Below are positions 56,652-63,925 of a stretch of DNA of 64,000 nt, piece after piece. Source of the stretch: Curvibacter sp. PD_MW3 (lineage in GTDB: Bacteria; Pseudomonadota; Gammaproteobacteria; Burkholderiales; Burkholderiaceae_C); the NCBI GenBank assembly GCA_002633085.1, contig NSIV01000005.1, forward strand, positions 124,001 to 188,000. The letters are read 5' to 3'. The translations under genes and the position numbers were made by a program. The notes beneath the pieces are model-generated. The model saw nothing but the letters and a program-made list of their open reading frames with translations, had not been told where the DNA came from and made no database searches. How positions within the stretch are numbered: the first letter of the stretch is position 1; every line of letters starts with the position of its first letter.

Positions 56652-57146
56652 ATGCTGAACCCGCTCAAGATCACCCCCTGCCTGTGGTTCGACCACCAGG
56701 CCGAAGAAGCCGCTGCGTTCTACACGGCCATCTTCCCCAACTCGCGCATCACCGGCGTGAGCCGTTTCCCCGATGCCGGGCAAGAGATTCACGGCAAGCC
56801 GGCTGGCTCGGTGATGACGGTGAGCTTCGAACTCGACGGCCAGCCCTTTGTGGCCTTGAACGGCGGCCCGGAGTTCCACTTCAGCGAAGCAGTCTCGCTG
56901 CAAATCCATTGTGTCGATCAAGCCGATGTGGATTACTACTGGGACAAACTAGGTGTTGGCGGCGACGAGCGCGCGCAGCAGTGCGGCTGGCTGAAAGACC
57001 GCTACGGCCTGTCGTGGCAGGTGGTGCCCACGGTGTTGCTGGCGCTGATGCAGCACCCGGATCCGGCGACAACGCGTCGTGTCATGCAGGCATTGCTGCA
57101 GATGAAGAAGCTGGACATCGACGGTCTGAAGCAAGCGGCCGCGTGA
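56652..57146 (+). CDS. PhnB-like VOC family protein
   Basis: The 164-residue protein starts KITPCLWFDHQAEEAAAFYTAIFPNSRI and contains GSVMTVSFELDGQPFVALNGGPEFHFSEAVSLQIHC and CGWLKDRYGLSWQVVP, the PhnB/3-demethylubiquinone methyltransferase-like VOC group. Despite that family name it has no SAM site. It follows the sigma factor gene by 45 bases with a GAAGGAGG ribosome site, and closes the operon. Confidence 0.9.
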   Translation: MLNPLKITPCLWFDHQAEEAAAFYTAIFPNSRITGVSRFPDAGQEIHGKPAGSVMTVSFELDGQPFVALNGGPEFHFSEAVSLQIHCVDQADVDYYWDKLGVGGDERAQQCGWLKDRYGLSWQVVPTVLLALMQHPDPATTRRVMQALLQMKKLDIDGLKQAAA

Positions 57147-57194
57147 AGTTCATGGTGTTTTTGGCCTCCAGACCTTGATTCATCTGCGCGACAA

Positions 57195-57211
57195 GCTATA
57201 GAATTTGTAGC
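57195..57211. repeat. 17-base dyad GCTAT-N7-GTAGC
   Basis: GCTATAGAATTTGTAGC lies 42 bases before the start of the Cys-rich protein gene, in its leader. It is one of four copies of this form in the window. Confidence 0.6.
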
Positions 57212-57253
57212 AATAACTTGCTGCCAACTGCTGGCCCGCTCAAGGAATCAACG

Positions 57254-57616
57254 ATGAACCACCCGCTGTCTTACTTGTGCTCGATATTGCTCTTGGGGCT
57301 GGCCTTGCCGCTGGCGGCCGAGGCCCGCTGCGTCACCACCCGCTATGGGGAAACGCTGTGTGCGCCGGCCGAGAGCCGCTGCGTCAACGACCGTTATGGC
57401 GACCCCCATTGTTCCGGCAGCGGCGGCGATGCCGTGCTGGACCGCTACGGCGCCGCGGTCTGCGGCGTCGGGCGCTGCGTGATGGAGCGCGATGGCAATG
57501 TAATGTGCTCAACCGAGCCGCGGGGCAGCGCAGCGCTCGATCGGTATTCCCAAGCCGTCTGCACTGGGGGTTGCGAACCGGCACAGGCCAGCCGCTGCAA
57601 GCCGCTCACCAAGTAG
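57254..57616 (+). CDS. Secreted Cys-rich repeat protein
   Basis: The 120-residue protein has a signal peptide (cleavage near AAEARC, residue 24) and a mature part built of about five units of the type RCxxxRYGxxxC (RCVTTRYGETLC, RCVNDRYGDPHC, DAVLDRYGAAVC, RCVMERDGNVMC, SAALDRYSQAVC), then GGCEPAQASRCKPLTK. The paired Cys suggest disulfides and periplasmic location. I do not recognise a named family. A truncated copy of its C-terminal part lies at 60781-60879, on the other side of the sigF module. Confidence 0.78.
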   Translation: MNHPLSYLCSILLLGLALPLAAEARCVTTRYGETLCAPAESRCVNDRYGDPHCSGSGGDAVLDRYGAAVCGVGRCVMERDGNVMCSTEPRGSAALDRYSQAVCTGGCEPAQASRCKPLTK

Positions 57617-57625
57617 GCCGGGCGG

Positions 57626-57683
57626 GGCAAGGGGGCGGCGGAGCGTTCGCCGCGTGAGGAACGGCTTGCTCCGGCCCCTTGCC
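57626..57683. terminator. Long stem-loop between convergent genes
   Basis: GGCAAGGGG (57626-57634) pairs with CCCCTTGCC (57675-57683), with GGCGG/CCGCC-type pairing inside. It lies between the Cys-rich gene and the convergent MxKDx gene. There is no good T-run, so its terminator role is uncertain. Confidence 0.4.
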
Positions 57684-57691
57684 TGACAGAC

Positions 57692-57943
57692 TTATTTCTT
57701 CATCGCATCCTTGCCCATGGCGTCCTTGGCCATGCTGTCCTTTTTCATGTTGTCTTTCGCCATGCTGTCCTTGGCCATGGTGTCTTTTTTCATGCTGTCC
57801 TTGCCCATCGCGTCTTTGGCCATGGTGTCTTTCGTCATGGCATCCTTGGCCATGCTGTCCTTCTTCATCGCATCTTGCGCAAAGGTACCGCTGCCGGCCA
57901 GCAGCAGGGTAACGGCCAAAAGGGTCGAGCTGATCGTTTTCAT
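57692..57943 (-). CDS. mrpX: Methionine-rich MxKDx pentapeptide repeat protein (MrpX-like)
   Basis: The 83-residue precursor has a signal peptide (MKTISSTLLAVTLLLAGSGTFAQ). The mature part is almost entirely tandem pentads of the form xKDxM, eleven in a row, giving 12 methionines with Lys and Asp between them. The DNA shows the matching 15-base periodicity. In Azospira such a Met-rich periplasmic protein next to yedY1/yedZ1/sigF/nrsF acts as a sacrificial hypochlorite scavenger that the molybdoenzyme re-reduces. The gene lies 70 bases after the YedY-like gene and is likely in the same operon. Confidence 0.88.
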   Translation of the reverse strand: MKTISSTLLAVTLLLAGSGTFAQDAMKKDSMAKDAMTKDTMAKDAMGKDSMKKDTMAKDSMAKDNMKKDSMAKDAMGKDAMKK

Positions 57944-58013
57944 AGTGAACTCCATTGAAGTGATGATGAGATGGCGTTAGTGCCGATTTTTCAGGGCGTC
58001 CGAGTTGTCACAC

Positions 58014-58799
58014 TCAGCTGCCTCCGAACCAGTTGTACCCCTGGTCTTCCCAGTAGCCTCCGGGGTAGGTATTCGTGACGAAAATCGCCTGAATGTGTTT
58101 TGGATTTTTGTAGCCCAGCTTGGTGGGCATGCGCAATTTCATGGGGAAGCCGTACTTGGGCGGCAAGGGCTGGCCGTCGTAGGTCAGCGCCAGCACGGTT
58201 TGCGGATGCAGTGCCGTGGGCATGTCGATGCTGGTGAAATAGTCGTCGGCACATTTGAAGCCCACGTACTTGGCACTGAGGTCGGCGCCCACCTGGCGCA
58301 GAAAGCTGCCGAATGACACGCCGCCCCACTTGCCAATGGCGCTCCAGCCTTCCACGCAAATGTGGCGGGTGACCTGGTCGGTCTGCGGCATGGCGCGCAG
58401 CTCGGCGAGCGTCCATTTGCGCTTGTCGGCGACCAGGCCCGTCACTTCAAGGCGGTAGCTGCTTTCCTCGACGGCCCGGACTTCGTCTTCGCCGTAATAG
58501 GCGTTGAAGGGAAACGGGCGCGTGATCATCGACTCGGGGTAGGTCGGCGCCAGCCGGTTGGGATCAAACAGCCAGCCTTGTACGTCGTCGTTCAGGCGCG
58601 AGATCCTGGTCAGTGCCGTTTCAACGCTGGTTTCATCAACCAGCGAACAACCGCTGAGCATGGCCAGGCCGCCCAGCGTGAGCGAGCGGCGCAGGAAATC
58701 GCGTCGCGCGGTCTGGCCGATGCGTTGCACGGCTTCCTTCAGAACGGCATCGCCGTCGATGCGCCAAGTGGATGTGATGGGTGTGGGTTGAGCGGTCAT
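58014..58799 (-). CDS. yedY1: YedY/MsrP-like molybdopterin oxidoreductase
   Basis: The 261-residue sulfite-oxidase-fold enzyme has a twin-Arg signal (ARRDFLRRSLTLGG, about residues 31-44) followed by LSGC at 48-51, which could be a lipobox. The catalytic domain has the Mo-ligand C148 in RHICVEGWSAIGKWGGVSF and the family stretch YGFPMKLRMPTKLGYKNPKHIQAIFV. YedY-type enzymes reduce methionine sulfoxide in periplasmic proteins. It is 12 bases after the cytochrome b gene. The likely substrate is the oxidised MxKDx protein. Confidence 0.9.
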   Translation of the reverse strand: MTAQPTPITSTWRIDGDAVLKEAVQRIGQTARRDFLRRSLTLGGLAMLSGCSLVDETSVETALTRISRLNDDVQGWLFDPNRLAPTYPESMITRPFPFNAYYGEDEVRAVEESSYRLEVTGLVADKRKWTLAELRAMPQTDQVTRHICVEGWSAIGKWGGVSFGSFLRQVGADLSAKYVGFKCADDYFTSIDMPTALHPQTVLALTYDGQPLPPKYGFPMKLRMPTKLGYKNPKHIQAIFVTNTYPGGYWEDQGYNWFGGS

Positions 58800-58811
58800 G
58801 GTGTGCTCTCC

Positions 58812-59408
58812 TTAGCGGCCGCGGATCATGTGGATCAGCGTGCGCGGCACCAGCGCCACCATCGCCAGATGAACGGCCACGAAGGCGGCAAGTGCGGCCA
58901 TGGCGAAGAAATGGACCCGACGAGCGCCTTCATAACCGGCCATCAGTTCGCGCAGCAGCGGGAACTGCACGGATTTCCAGAGCACCAGGCCGGACAGCAC
59001 CAGCAGGACGCTGTCAAACATCACGAACAGATACGCCAGCCGCTGCACCGCGTTGTAATGCTGCGGGTCGGCATGGGCCAGCCGGCCTTGGAGGGCCGCC
59101 AGCAGATCGGCCAGCAAGGCGCGTGGGGACAGGGGAAAGAACCGGTGCCACAGGCGCCCGGTGGCCAGATTGAAGCCCAGGTACAACAGCCCATTGCCCG
59201 CCAGCAGCCACATGGCGGCAAAGTGCCACTGAAGTGCCCCGCCCAGCCAGCCGCCCAAGGTGATGTCCTTGGGAAACGCAAAGCCGAGGAAGGCCGTGGC
59301 GTTGTAGATTCGCCAGCCGCTCATCATGAGAACCACCACCGCCAGGGCATTGAGCCAGTGCGCGGTGCGCAACCAGGCGGGGTGAACGACCTCTGTTTGT
59401 GAACGCAT
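58812..59408 (-). CDS. yedZ1: Cytochrome b561-type membrane electron donor (YedZ1-like)
   Basis: The 198-residue protein has four membrane helices with His residues for b hemes (LRTAHWLNALA near residue 12, LQWHFAAMWLLAG, RRVHFFAMAALAAFVAVHLAM). It passes electrons from quinol to the adjacent YedY-like enzyme. The start at 59408 follows GGAG with an 8-base spacer; an upstream in-frame ATG at 59423 has no such site. A SigF-type promoter lies about 55 bases upstream. Confidence 0.88.
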   Translation of the reverse strand: MRSQTEVVHPAWLRTAHWLNALAVVVLMMSGWRIYNATAFLGFAFPKDITLGGWLGGALQWHFAAMWLLAGNGLLYLGFNLATGRLWHRFFPLSPRALLADLLAALQGRLAHADPQHYNAVQRLAYLFVMFDSVLLVLSGLVLWKSVQFPLLRELMAGYEGARRVHFFAMAALAAFVAVHLAMVALVPRTLIHMIRGR

Positions 59409-59463
59409 CAAGAGAGACTCCATTGATTGCCAGGCGGACGGAACGCCGCTGCTTGAGGGGTAG

Positions 59464-59489
59464 TTCGTCGGAACTTGGCCGCGGGTTAC
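59464..59489 (-). promoter_or_regulatory. SigF-type ECF promoter for the yedZ1-yedY1-mrpX unit
   Basis: On the minus strand GTAACC (59489-59484), exactly 16 bases, then CGAA (59467-59464). This is the form GTAACC-N16-CGAA known for Caulobacter-type SigF. It lies 55 bases upstream of the yedZ1 start codon. Confidence 0.8.
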
Positions 59490-59531
59490 AGTTCTCGGCA
59501 AAATCCGGCGAAATATTTTTTTCGGCACGCT

Positions 59532-59557
59532 GTAACCTGAAGCCGCCATGGAACGAA
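59532..59557 (+). promoter_or_regulatory. SigF-type ECF promoter for sigF-nrsF
   Basis: GTAACC (59532-59537), exactly 16 bases, then CGAA (59554-59557), the same form and spacing as the divergent minus-strand promoter. Its -10 lies downstream of the first ATG of the sigF reading frame (59548), which implies that translation begins further in. Confidence 0.72.
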
Positions 59558-60123
59558 TAGAAGAAAGAGATGTTCGGTTCGCGACCAGCGAAAACCAGTT
59601 GCGCGAGTTGCTGGTGCAGGGGCTGGACGGCGATGCCGCCGCCTACCACCGCTTCCTGAAAGCGCTGAGCGCGCATTTGCGGGCGTATTTCAGAAAGCGG
59701 CTTTTTCAGCGACCCGACGAAGTGGAGGACCTCGTGCAGGAAACATTGCTTGCCGTGCACAACCAGCGACACACCTACCGCCTCGACCTGCCCCTGACCG
59801 CCTGGGTGCATGCGATCGCGCGCTACAAGCTGGTCGATCTGTTGCGGGCCCACACGTCGCGCGAGGCCCTGACCGACCCGCTGGACGACGAGCTCGAACT
59901 CTTTGCCGCGTCCGACACCGAGGCAGACGAGGCCCGGAAAGACCTGAACAAGCTGCTGGCCGGCTTGCCCGAGCGGCAACGCCTGCCCATCGTGCACGTC
60001 AAGCTGGAGGGCCTGTCGGTGGTGGAGGCGGCGCAGCTCACCGGCATGTCGGAGTCGGCCATCAAGATCGGCGTGCACCGGGGCCTGAAGGCGCTGGCGG
60101 CCAAAATCAGGGGAATTGCATGA
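59548..60123 (+). CDS. sigF: ECF sigma factor SigF
   Basis: The longest frame encodes 191 residues, with ECF region 2 ([52 protein letters not shown]) and region 4 ([44 protein letters not shown]). It is coupled to the NrsF-type anti-sigma gene by ATGA. The start is doubtful: the SigF-like promoter overlaps the ATG at 59548, so TTG at 59599 or GTG at 59614 may be the true start, still leaving the full sigma-2 domain from about [14 protein letters not shown]. Confidence 0.9.
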   Translation: MERIEERDVRFATSENQLRELLVQGLDGDAAAYHRFLKALSAHLRAYFRKRLFQRPDEVEDLVQETLLAVHNQRHTYRLDLPLTAWVHAIARYKLVDLLRAHTSREALTDPLDDELELFAASDTEADEARKDLNKLLAGLPERQRLPIVHVKLEGLSVVEAAQLTGMSESAIKIGVHRGLKALAAKIRGIA

Positions 60124-60761
60124 AGACCGATGAACTTGTTTCGCTGCTGGCGGCCGGTGCCGAGCCGGTGCCTGTGAATGCGGTGGGCCGGCGCTTTGCC
60201 GTGGCCCTGGGCTGGAGTGTGCCGGCCGCCGCCTTGGTGATGGCCGTCATGTTTGGCATTCGCCATGACTTGGCGCAGGCCATGACGGGATGGCTGTTCT
60301 GGACGAAGCTGCTCTTTGCGGGCAGCCTCGCGCTGGCCGGTGTCGTCGCAACCGAACGGCTGGGCCGGCCTGGCATGCGGCTGACCGGCATCTGGATGGC
60401 ATTGGCCGCGCCCGTGCTGCTGTTGTGGCTGGCCGCAGCCGCGGCGTTGCTTGAAGCGGAACCGGCGCAACGCGCTGACCTCATTCTCGGGACGACCTGG
60501 AAGACCTGTCCTTTCAACATCGCGCTGATCTCGCTGCCGCTGTTGGCGGCGACGCTCTGGACCATGAAGGGGCTGGCCCCGACCCGTCTGACGCTGGCCG
60601 GCGCCGGCGCCGGTCTGTTGGCCGGGGCGCTGAGTGCGCTGGTCTATGCGCTGCACTGCCCGGAGTCGGCCGTGCCCTTCATCGGTATCTGGTACGTGCT
60701 GGGCATCGCCATGCCGACGCTGGCCGGCGCGCTGCTGGGGCCGCGGGTGTTGCGCTGGTAG
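60120..60761 (+). CDS. nrsF: NrsF family (DUF1109) anti-sigma factor
   Basis: The 213-residue protein has six predicted helices and the DUF1109 layout: a short cytoplasmic N-terminus ([17 protein letters not shown]) followed by membrane spans, ending [35 protein letters not shown]. NrsF proteins hold SigF at the membrane and release it on oxidative, heavy-metal or chlorine stress. A Cys at WKTCPFN and one in HCPES are the conserved pair thought to sense stress. It is translationally coupled to sigF. Confidence 0.9.
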   Translation: MKTDELVSLLAAGAEPVPVNAVGRRFAVALGWSVPAAALVMAVMFGIRHDLAQAMTGWLFWTKLLFAGSLALAGVVATERLGRPGMRLTGIWMALAAPVLLLWLAAAAALLEAEPAQRADLILGTTWKTCPFNIALISLPLLAATLWTMKGLAPTRLTLAGAGAGLLAGALSALVYALHCPESAVPFIGIWYVLGIAMPTLAGALLGPRVLRW

Positions 60762-60780
60762 TACGCAAGCAACGGCAAGG

Positions 60781-60879
60781 GTTGACGGCGATGCCGTGCT
60801 GGACTGTTATGCCAAAGCGGTTTGCACCGGAGAGTGTGAACCTGCGCAGGCCAGTCGTTGCAAGCCGCTGACGAAGTGA
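60781..60879 (+). pseudogene. Truncated 3' copy of the Cys-rich secreted protein gene
   Basis: This fragment encodes VDGDAVLDCYAKAVCTGECEPAQASRCKPLTK then stop. Its last 23 residues match 20 of 23 residues of the C-terminus of the Cys-rich protein at 57254-57616. There is no signal peptide and no credible start, so it is a remnant. It lies 19 bases after nrsF, in the same orientation as the full gene on the other side of the sigF module. Confidence 0.72.
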
Positions 60880-60922
60880 GGGGCTGCAAGCGACCCATTG
60901 TTGCTTCACTGGGGGCGCCAAT

Positions 60923-61246
60923 TCACAGCGTTGGTTCTTTGGGCTCGACTGGCCGAACTATGCCGCCGTCGCCACCATTTTTCGGCTTCTGCCCTCTCAG
61001 TAAGTTCCGGATGTCGACAAGGAGGAGGATTGGTCCCGTGACCACAGAGAGAGCTAAAAACGTAGCGACAGCCGAAAAAAGAGTCCCGTAGATTTTCCAA
61101 CCTGTTTTATTCTCAAGAATCCAGCCGGAAGCCTCAAGTATTGGAACGGTGTAGTTGTAGCCCGCGACACAAGCCACCAAGAGCATGAACCACAGTGAAA
61201 TCTCGATGATCCAGACATAAAGGTTCGCTATTAACTTAGTAAGCAT
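60923..61246 (-). CDS. Small membrane protein of unknown function
   Basis: The 107-residue protein has two or three hydrophobic segments (about residues 8-28, 33-45 and 53-77, ending ALSVVTGPILLLVDIRNLL) and a basic, Pro/Gly-rich cytoplasmic tail. An AAGGGG ribosome site precedes the ATG. I do not recognise a family. The base composition is lower in GC than the core genes to the left, and it lies next to an attC-like dyad, so it is probably part of an acquired segment. Confidence 0.7.
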   Translation of the reverse strand: MLTKLIANLYVWIIEISLWFMLLVACVAGYNYTVPILEASGWILENKTGWKIYGTLFSAVATFLALSVVTGPILLLVDIRNLLRGQKPKNGGDGGIVRPVEPKEPTL

Positions 61247-61298
61247 ACGGCCCCTTCTTGATAACAGTTTACTGATCCTGCGTCGCCAAGGTGGCCTA

Positions 61299-61438
61299 GC
61301 CTAACGGAACTTCGGCTTGCGACCCAAGGCGGACCTCACAATCCAGCAAAGCAGACGCTCAACGTCTGAATTCACCGGCCTGTGCGGTGGACGTAAGGGT
61401 ACGAAGGGACATTTGGGACGTCGCTCGAGGGGTTAGGC
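61299..61438 (-). other. attC-like dyad downstream of the zinc-ribbon protein gene
   Basis: GCCTAAC (61299-61305) and its exact complement GTTAGGC (61432-61438) are 140 bases apart end to end and fit the integron boxes RYYYAAC and GTTRRRY on both strands. On the minus strand the first box contains the TAA stop codon of the upstream gene, as in many gene cassettes. An internal perfect hairpin, CAGACG-N5-CGTCTG, is at 61352-61368. Inner L-box pairing is only partial, and no integrase gene is in the window. Confidence 0.4.
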
Positions 61439-62305
61439 CCCGGCATCACCTAAGGCTTTCTGTATGGCCGCCTTGGCAGCAGATATCTTTTGCGCACGTT
61501 CGCGTTGATCGAGGCGCTCATCTAAGATCAATTCGATGCCGATGCGCAGAGTTTCAAAGTGCTTTAGGCATTCATCCTCTGAAAGCTCATGAATTCCTTT
61601 GCTGAGCAAGGAGTACATACCAGGGTGTTCGGACAAGAAGTTGGGCAAGTGCGATTTCAGATGCGCTATTCGTTCACTCATTCGGAGTCTTTGGTAGGCA
61701 CCTTCGTCCCATCCAGGATCGGCGACAGCACTTTGATGCGCCTCTTCCACGAGCGTCTCAAAGATGCGGCGCAAGTAGACATACGCGCCAACCCCTACGT
61801 CATGGGATGCCAGACCTATTGCCCGGGTTAGCTCGCTAAGCTGCTCATTTGAAAGTACGTGGGTGTATTTCTTCACCTGTGTGATGTGAAGATCGCCATA
61901 CGATGGTTGCTGGCCAACCTTCTGGATTGTTCTGAGGACCTTTGGCGGGGCATGGTCGGGCACCACTTCACGATCGACGAAGAAGACGAAGTCCTGCTTG
62001 TGAGAGTTCGTCCTGGTGCAATGCGCGTGGACGACATATAACCCGGGCTCAAGAGACGGGACCTTCGGATCGATACCGTTTTGCTTATCTAATCTTTCGT
62101 GCGCAAGATTCCTTTGATACGCCGCCGGCCGCTCGACGACTTTGGCTTGGAACGTTGATTCGCGGCGGCACTTCGCGCAGTAACTGTCGTATGTCCCGTT
62201 GAAGTAGAGCACGTCGAGTACGGCCCAAACCTCGTCACCTTCGTAGGCGGTCTTGGCGTAGAGAGGAGTACCCAGCAGAAAGGTAGTTGGCTTTGGTATG
62301 GGCAT
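61433..62305 (-). CDS. Unknown protein with zinc-ribbon-like N-terminal part
   Basis: The 290-residue protein has a possible zinc ribbon formed by YCAKC (C43, C46) and HAHCTRTNSH (C96, H102), and a helical C-terminal half with HVLSNEQLSELTRAIGLASHDVGVGAYVYLRRIFETLVEE and MYSLLSKGIHELSEDECLKHFETLRIGIELILDERL. The C-terminal part resembles the helical domain of DUF4145-like proteins found in defence loci, but I am not certain. It is 24 bases after the ATPase gene on the same strand. Lower GC suggests transfer. Confidence 0.7.
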   Translation of the reverse strand: MPIPKPTTFLLGTPLYAKTAYEGDEVWAVLDVLYFNGTYDSYCAKCRRESTFQAKVVERPAAYQRNLAHERLDKQNGIDPKVPSLEPGLYVVHAHCTRTNSHKQDFVFFVDREVVPDHAPPKVLRTIQKVGQQPSYGDLHITQVKKYTHVLSNEQLSELTRAIGLASHDVGVGAYVYLRRIFETLVEEAHQSAVADPGWDEGAYQRLRMSERIAHLKSHLPNFLSEHPGMYSLLSKGIHELSEDECLKHFETLRIGIELILDERLDQRERAQKISAAKAAIQKALGDAGA

Positions 62306-62329
62306 GAGGCTTACTCGAAGGGCTATACG

Positions 62330-63925
62330 TTAGTCGACGCCAGTGAACTCGCGTCCAAGATTCAAAGCCTTGTAGAGACCGTAGAAGACCTGATACTCGA
62401 CGCCATCCTTGACCTTGGGCGAAATGTTTGCATAGCTGCGCTCGCGGAAGCACCATCTCGGATACGGTCGCTCGTCTTTAGGCGTTTCGATGTAGCAGAT
62501 GATGTTGAGGTCATACAGGAACTGCAGAAAGACGTTTGAAGATCGGAGGAAGTCGGGCAGATCTTCATCGGACTTACCAACGAGTTGGCGGAACTTGGCG
62601 TAAATATCAAGGTACTCGTTATGCGTGAATCGGCCTTTGCCGTTCGCTACCTCGAAGAACTTCAGTAGCAGCTCGTACTCCTCGACACGATAGTAAAAGG
62701 CCAGCTGATCCTTAATTTCGCCAAGTAGATAGTCTGCGTATTGACGCTTGAAGGATGCGCTGTCGAATGCTTCGAACGTGAACGTATCCTCTCGCCCGAT
62801 GCCTTGCCGCTGCAAATCCTGCAGGATGGCAAGCATGGTCAGGATATCGCGCGGCCGATAGTACGACCAGCGAAGAAAGGCAACGAAGCTGCTTGGTCGA
62901 TCGAACTGTTCCCGAACATTGGAGGCATCCCATGGAAAGTAGTGGTCCCATGCGTCGCCATCTGCCATGGGCTCCTCTTGTTGTGTGGCCAACAGGCGAT
63001 CTATGACCCTGAAGAGCTCCGAGCCTCTGTGGTGCAGATAGTCCACGCGCCAATCAAGAAAGACAGAATTGTCTCGGCTCTTCGTATTCTGATTTTGCAG
63101 CCCAAGCGACGCGAAGATATCCGGGCGGACAAGTAGTACGGCACGCAAGCGACCGCCGCCCCCCTTGATCGTTGGGAAAAAGTCATTGTTGATCTCCCAG
63201 ACGGCATTCGCGAGACCCTTAATACACTCCAGATAGTCGGGATACGGGATAGAAGCGGGACGGATATCGATTCCATCAATGAAGAGTATGTGGCTGCGCG
63301 TGCAGCGAACTTGGCGAAGAGCGTCTTCAAACTGTCGCTGAATGTAGAAGAGATTGGTCTGGAAGCGACTCTCCGAGAACTTCAGCGCTTCTTTCTGCTC
63401 GCCCGCCACTTTGGCATGCTTCGCGAACAGCTCCGCAGCTACCTTGGACTCCTGAACCAACTCAAGAGCTTGCAGAATCTCAGGCGAGAAAGCACGGTTG
63501 TAGTACTCGTCAATCGCTTCCTGCACATCGCCCATGCGCGTGAAGCGCTGAAGGAACTCTGGCCCCCCTTCGGTTTCGACAACATGCTGTGAAAGCAACA
63601 AGTAGATGATGACCTTCCAGATGCTCGTGTAGTCCGACAGCTGAAGATGGCGCTCGCGCTTCAGGGTGATGAACTTCTGATAATCGGTCTCGCGGATGTA
63701 ACGCAGCGAGCCGCGTGTCTCTTTGTGGTCGTTGTTCGTCATGTACACGGCGTATGCCGTCTTACCAGTTCCCTTCTCACCAACGAGGAAAGAGATGGCG
63801 GGTTCGCAGAGGCGATCCAGGTGGCGATTTCGGATGAAGACCAGATTAAAGAGGTCTCGATTCTCGCGCCGTTTGTAGTTCTCGGCGTCTGGAAAGCCAA
63901 GTACGAGTTCAGGTACGGTCTTCAT
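62330..63925 (-). CDS. P-loop ATPase (Sll1717-like STAND/AAA family)
   Basis: The 531-residue protein has Walker A GEKGTGKT (residues 49-56) in PAISFLVGEKGTGKTAYAVYM and Walker B HILFIDGID (212-220), with further conserved stretches LVRPDIFASLGLQNQN and FLRWSYYRPRDILTML (sensor-like RPRDI). The layout fits P-loop ATPases of the Sll1717 family. The GGGAGG ribosome site sets the start at 63925. It forms a two-gene unit with the zinc-ribbon protein. Such stand-alone ATPase plus helical-domain pairs occur in mobile and anti-phage islands; that role is inference. Confidence 0.85.
   Translation of the reverse strand: MKTVPELVLGFPDAENYKRRENRDLFNLVFIRNRHLDRLCEPAISFLVGEKGTGKTAYAVYMTNNDHKETRGSLRYIRETDYQKFITLKRERHLQLSDYTSIWKVIIYLLLSQHVVETEGGPEFLQRFTRMGDVQEAIDEYYNRAFSPEILQALELVQESKVAAELFAKHAKVAGEQKEALKFSESRFQTNLFYIQRQFEDALRQVRCTRSHILFIDGIDIRPASIPYPDYLECIKGLANAVWEINNDFFPTIKGGGGRLRAVLLVRPDIFASLGLQNQNTKSRDNSVFLDWRVDYLHHRGSELFRVIDRLLATQQEEPMADGDAWDHYFPWDASNVREQFDRPSSFVAFLRWSYYRPRDILTMLAILQDLQRQGIGREDTFTFEAFDSASFKRQYADYLLGEIKDQLAFYYRVEEYELLLKFFEVANGKGRFTHNEYLDIYAKFRQLVGKSDEDLPDFLRSSNVFLQFLYDLNIICYIETPKDERPYPRWCFRERSYANISPKVKDGVEYQVFYGLYKALNLGREFTGVD

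Noticed and set aside
57700-57890. Regular 15-base DNA repeats suggesting a CRISPR or minisatellite
   Set aside because: The period is a multiple of three and encodes the xKDxM pentads of a secreted protein; there are no unique spacers.
62306-62329. Second attC-like box between the ATPase and zinc-ribbon genes
   Set aside because: GACTAAC breaks the RYYYAAC rule at its second base, and the 24-base gap is too short for an attC site.
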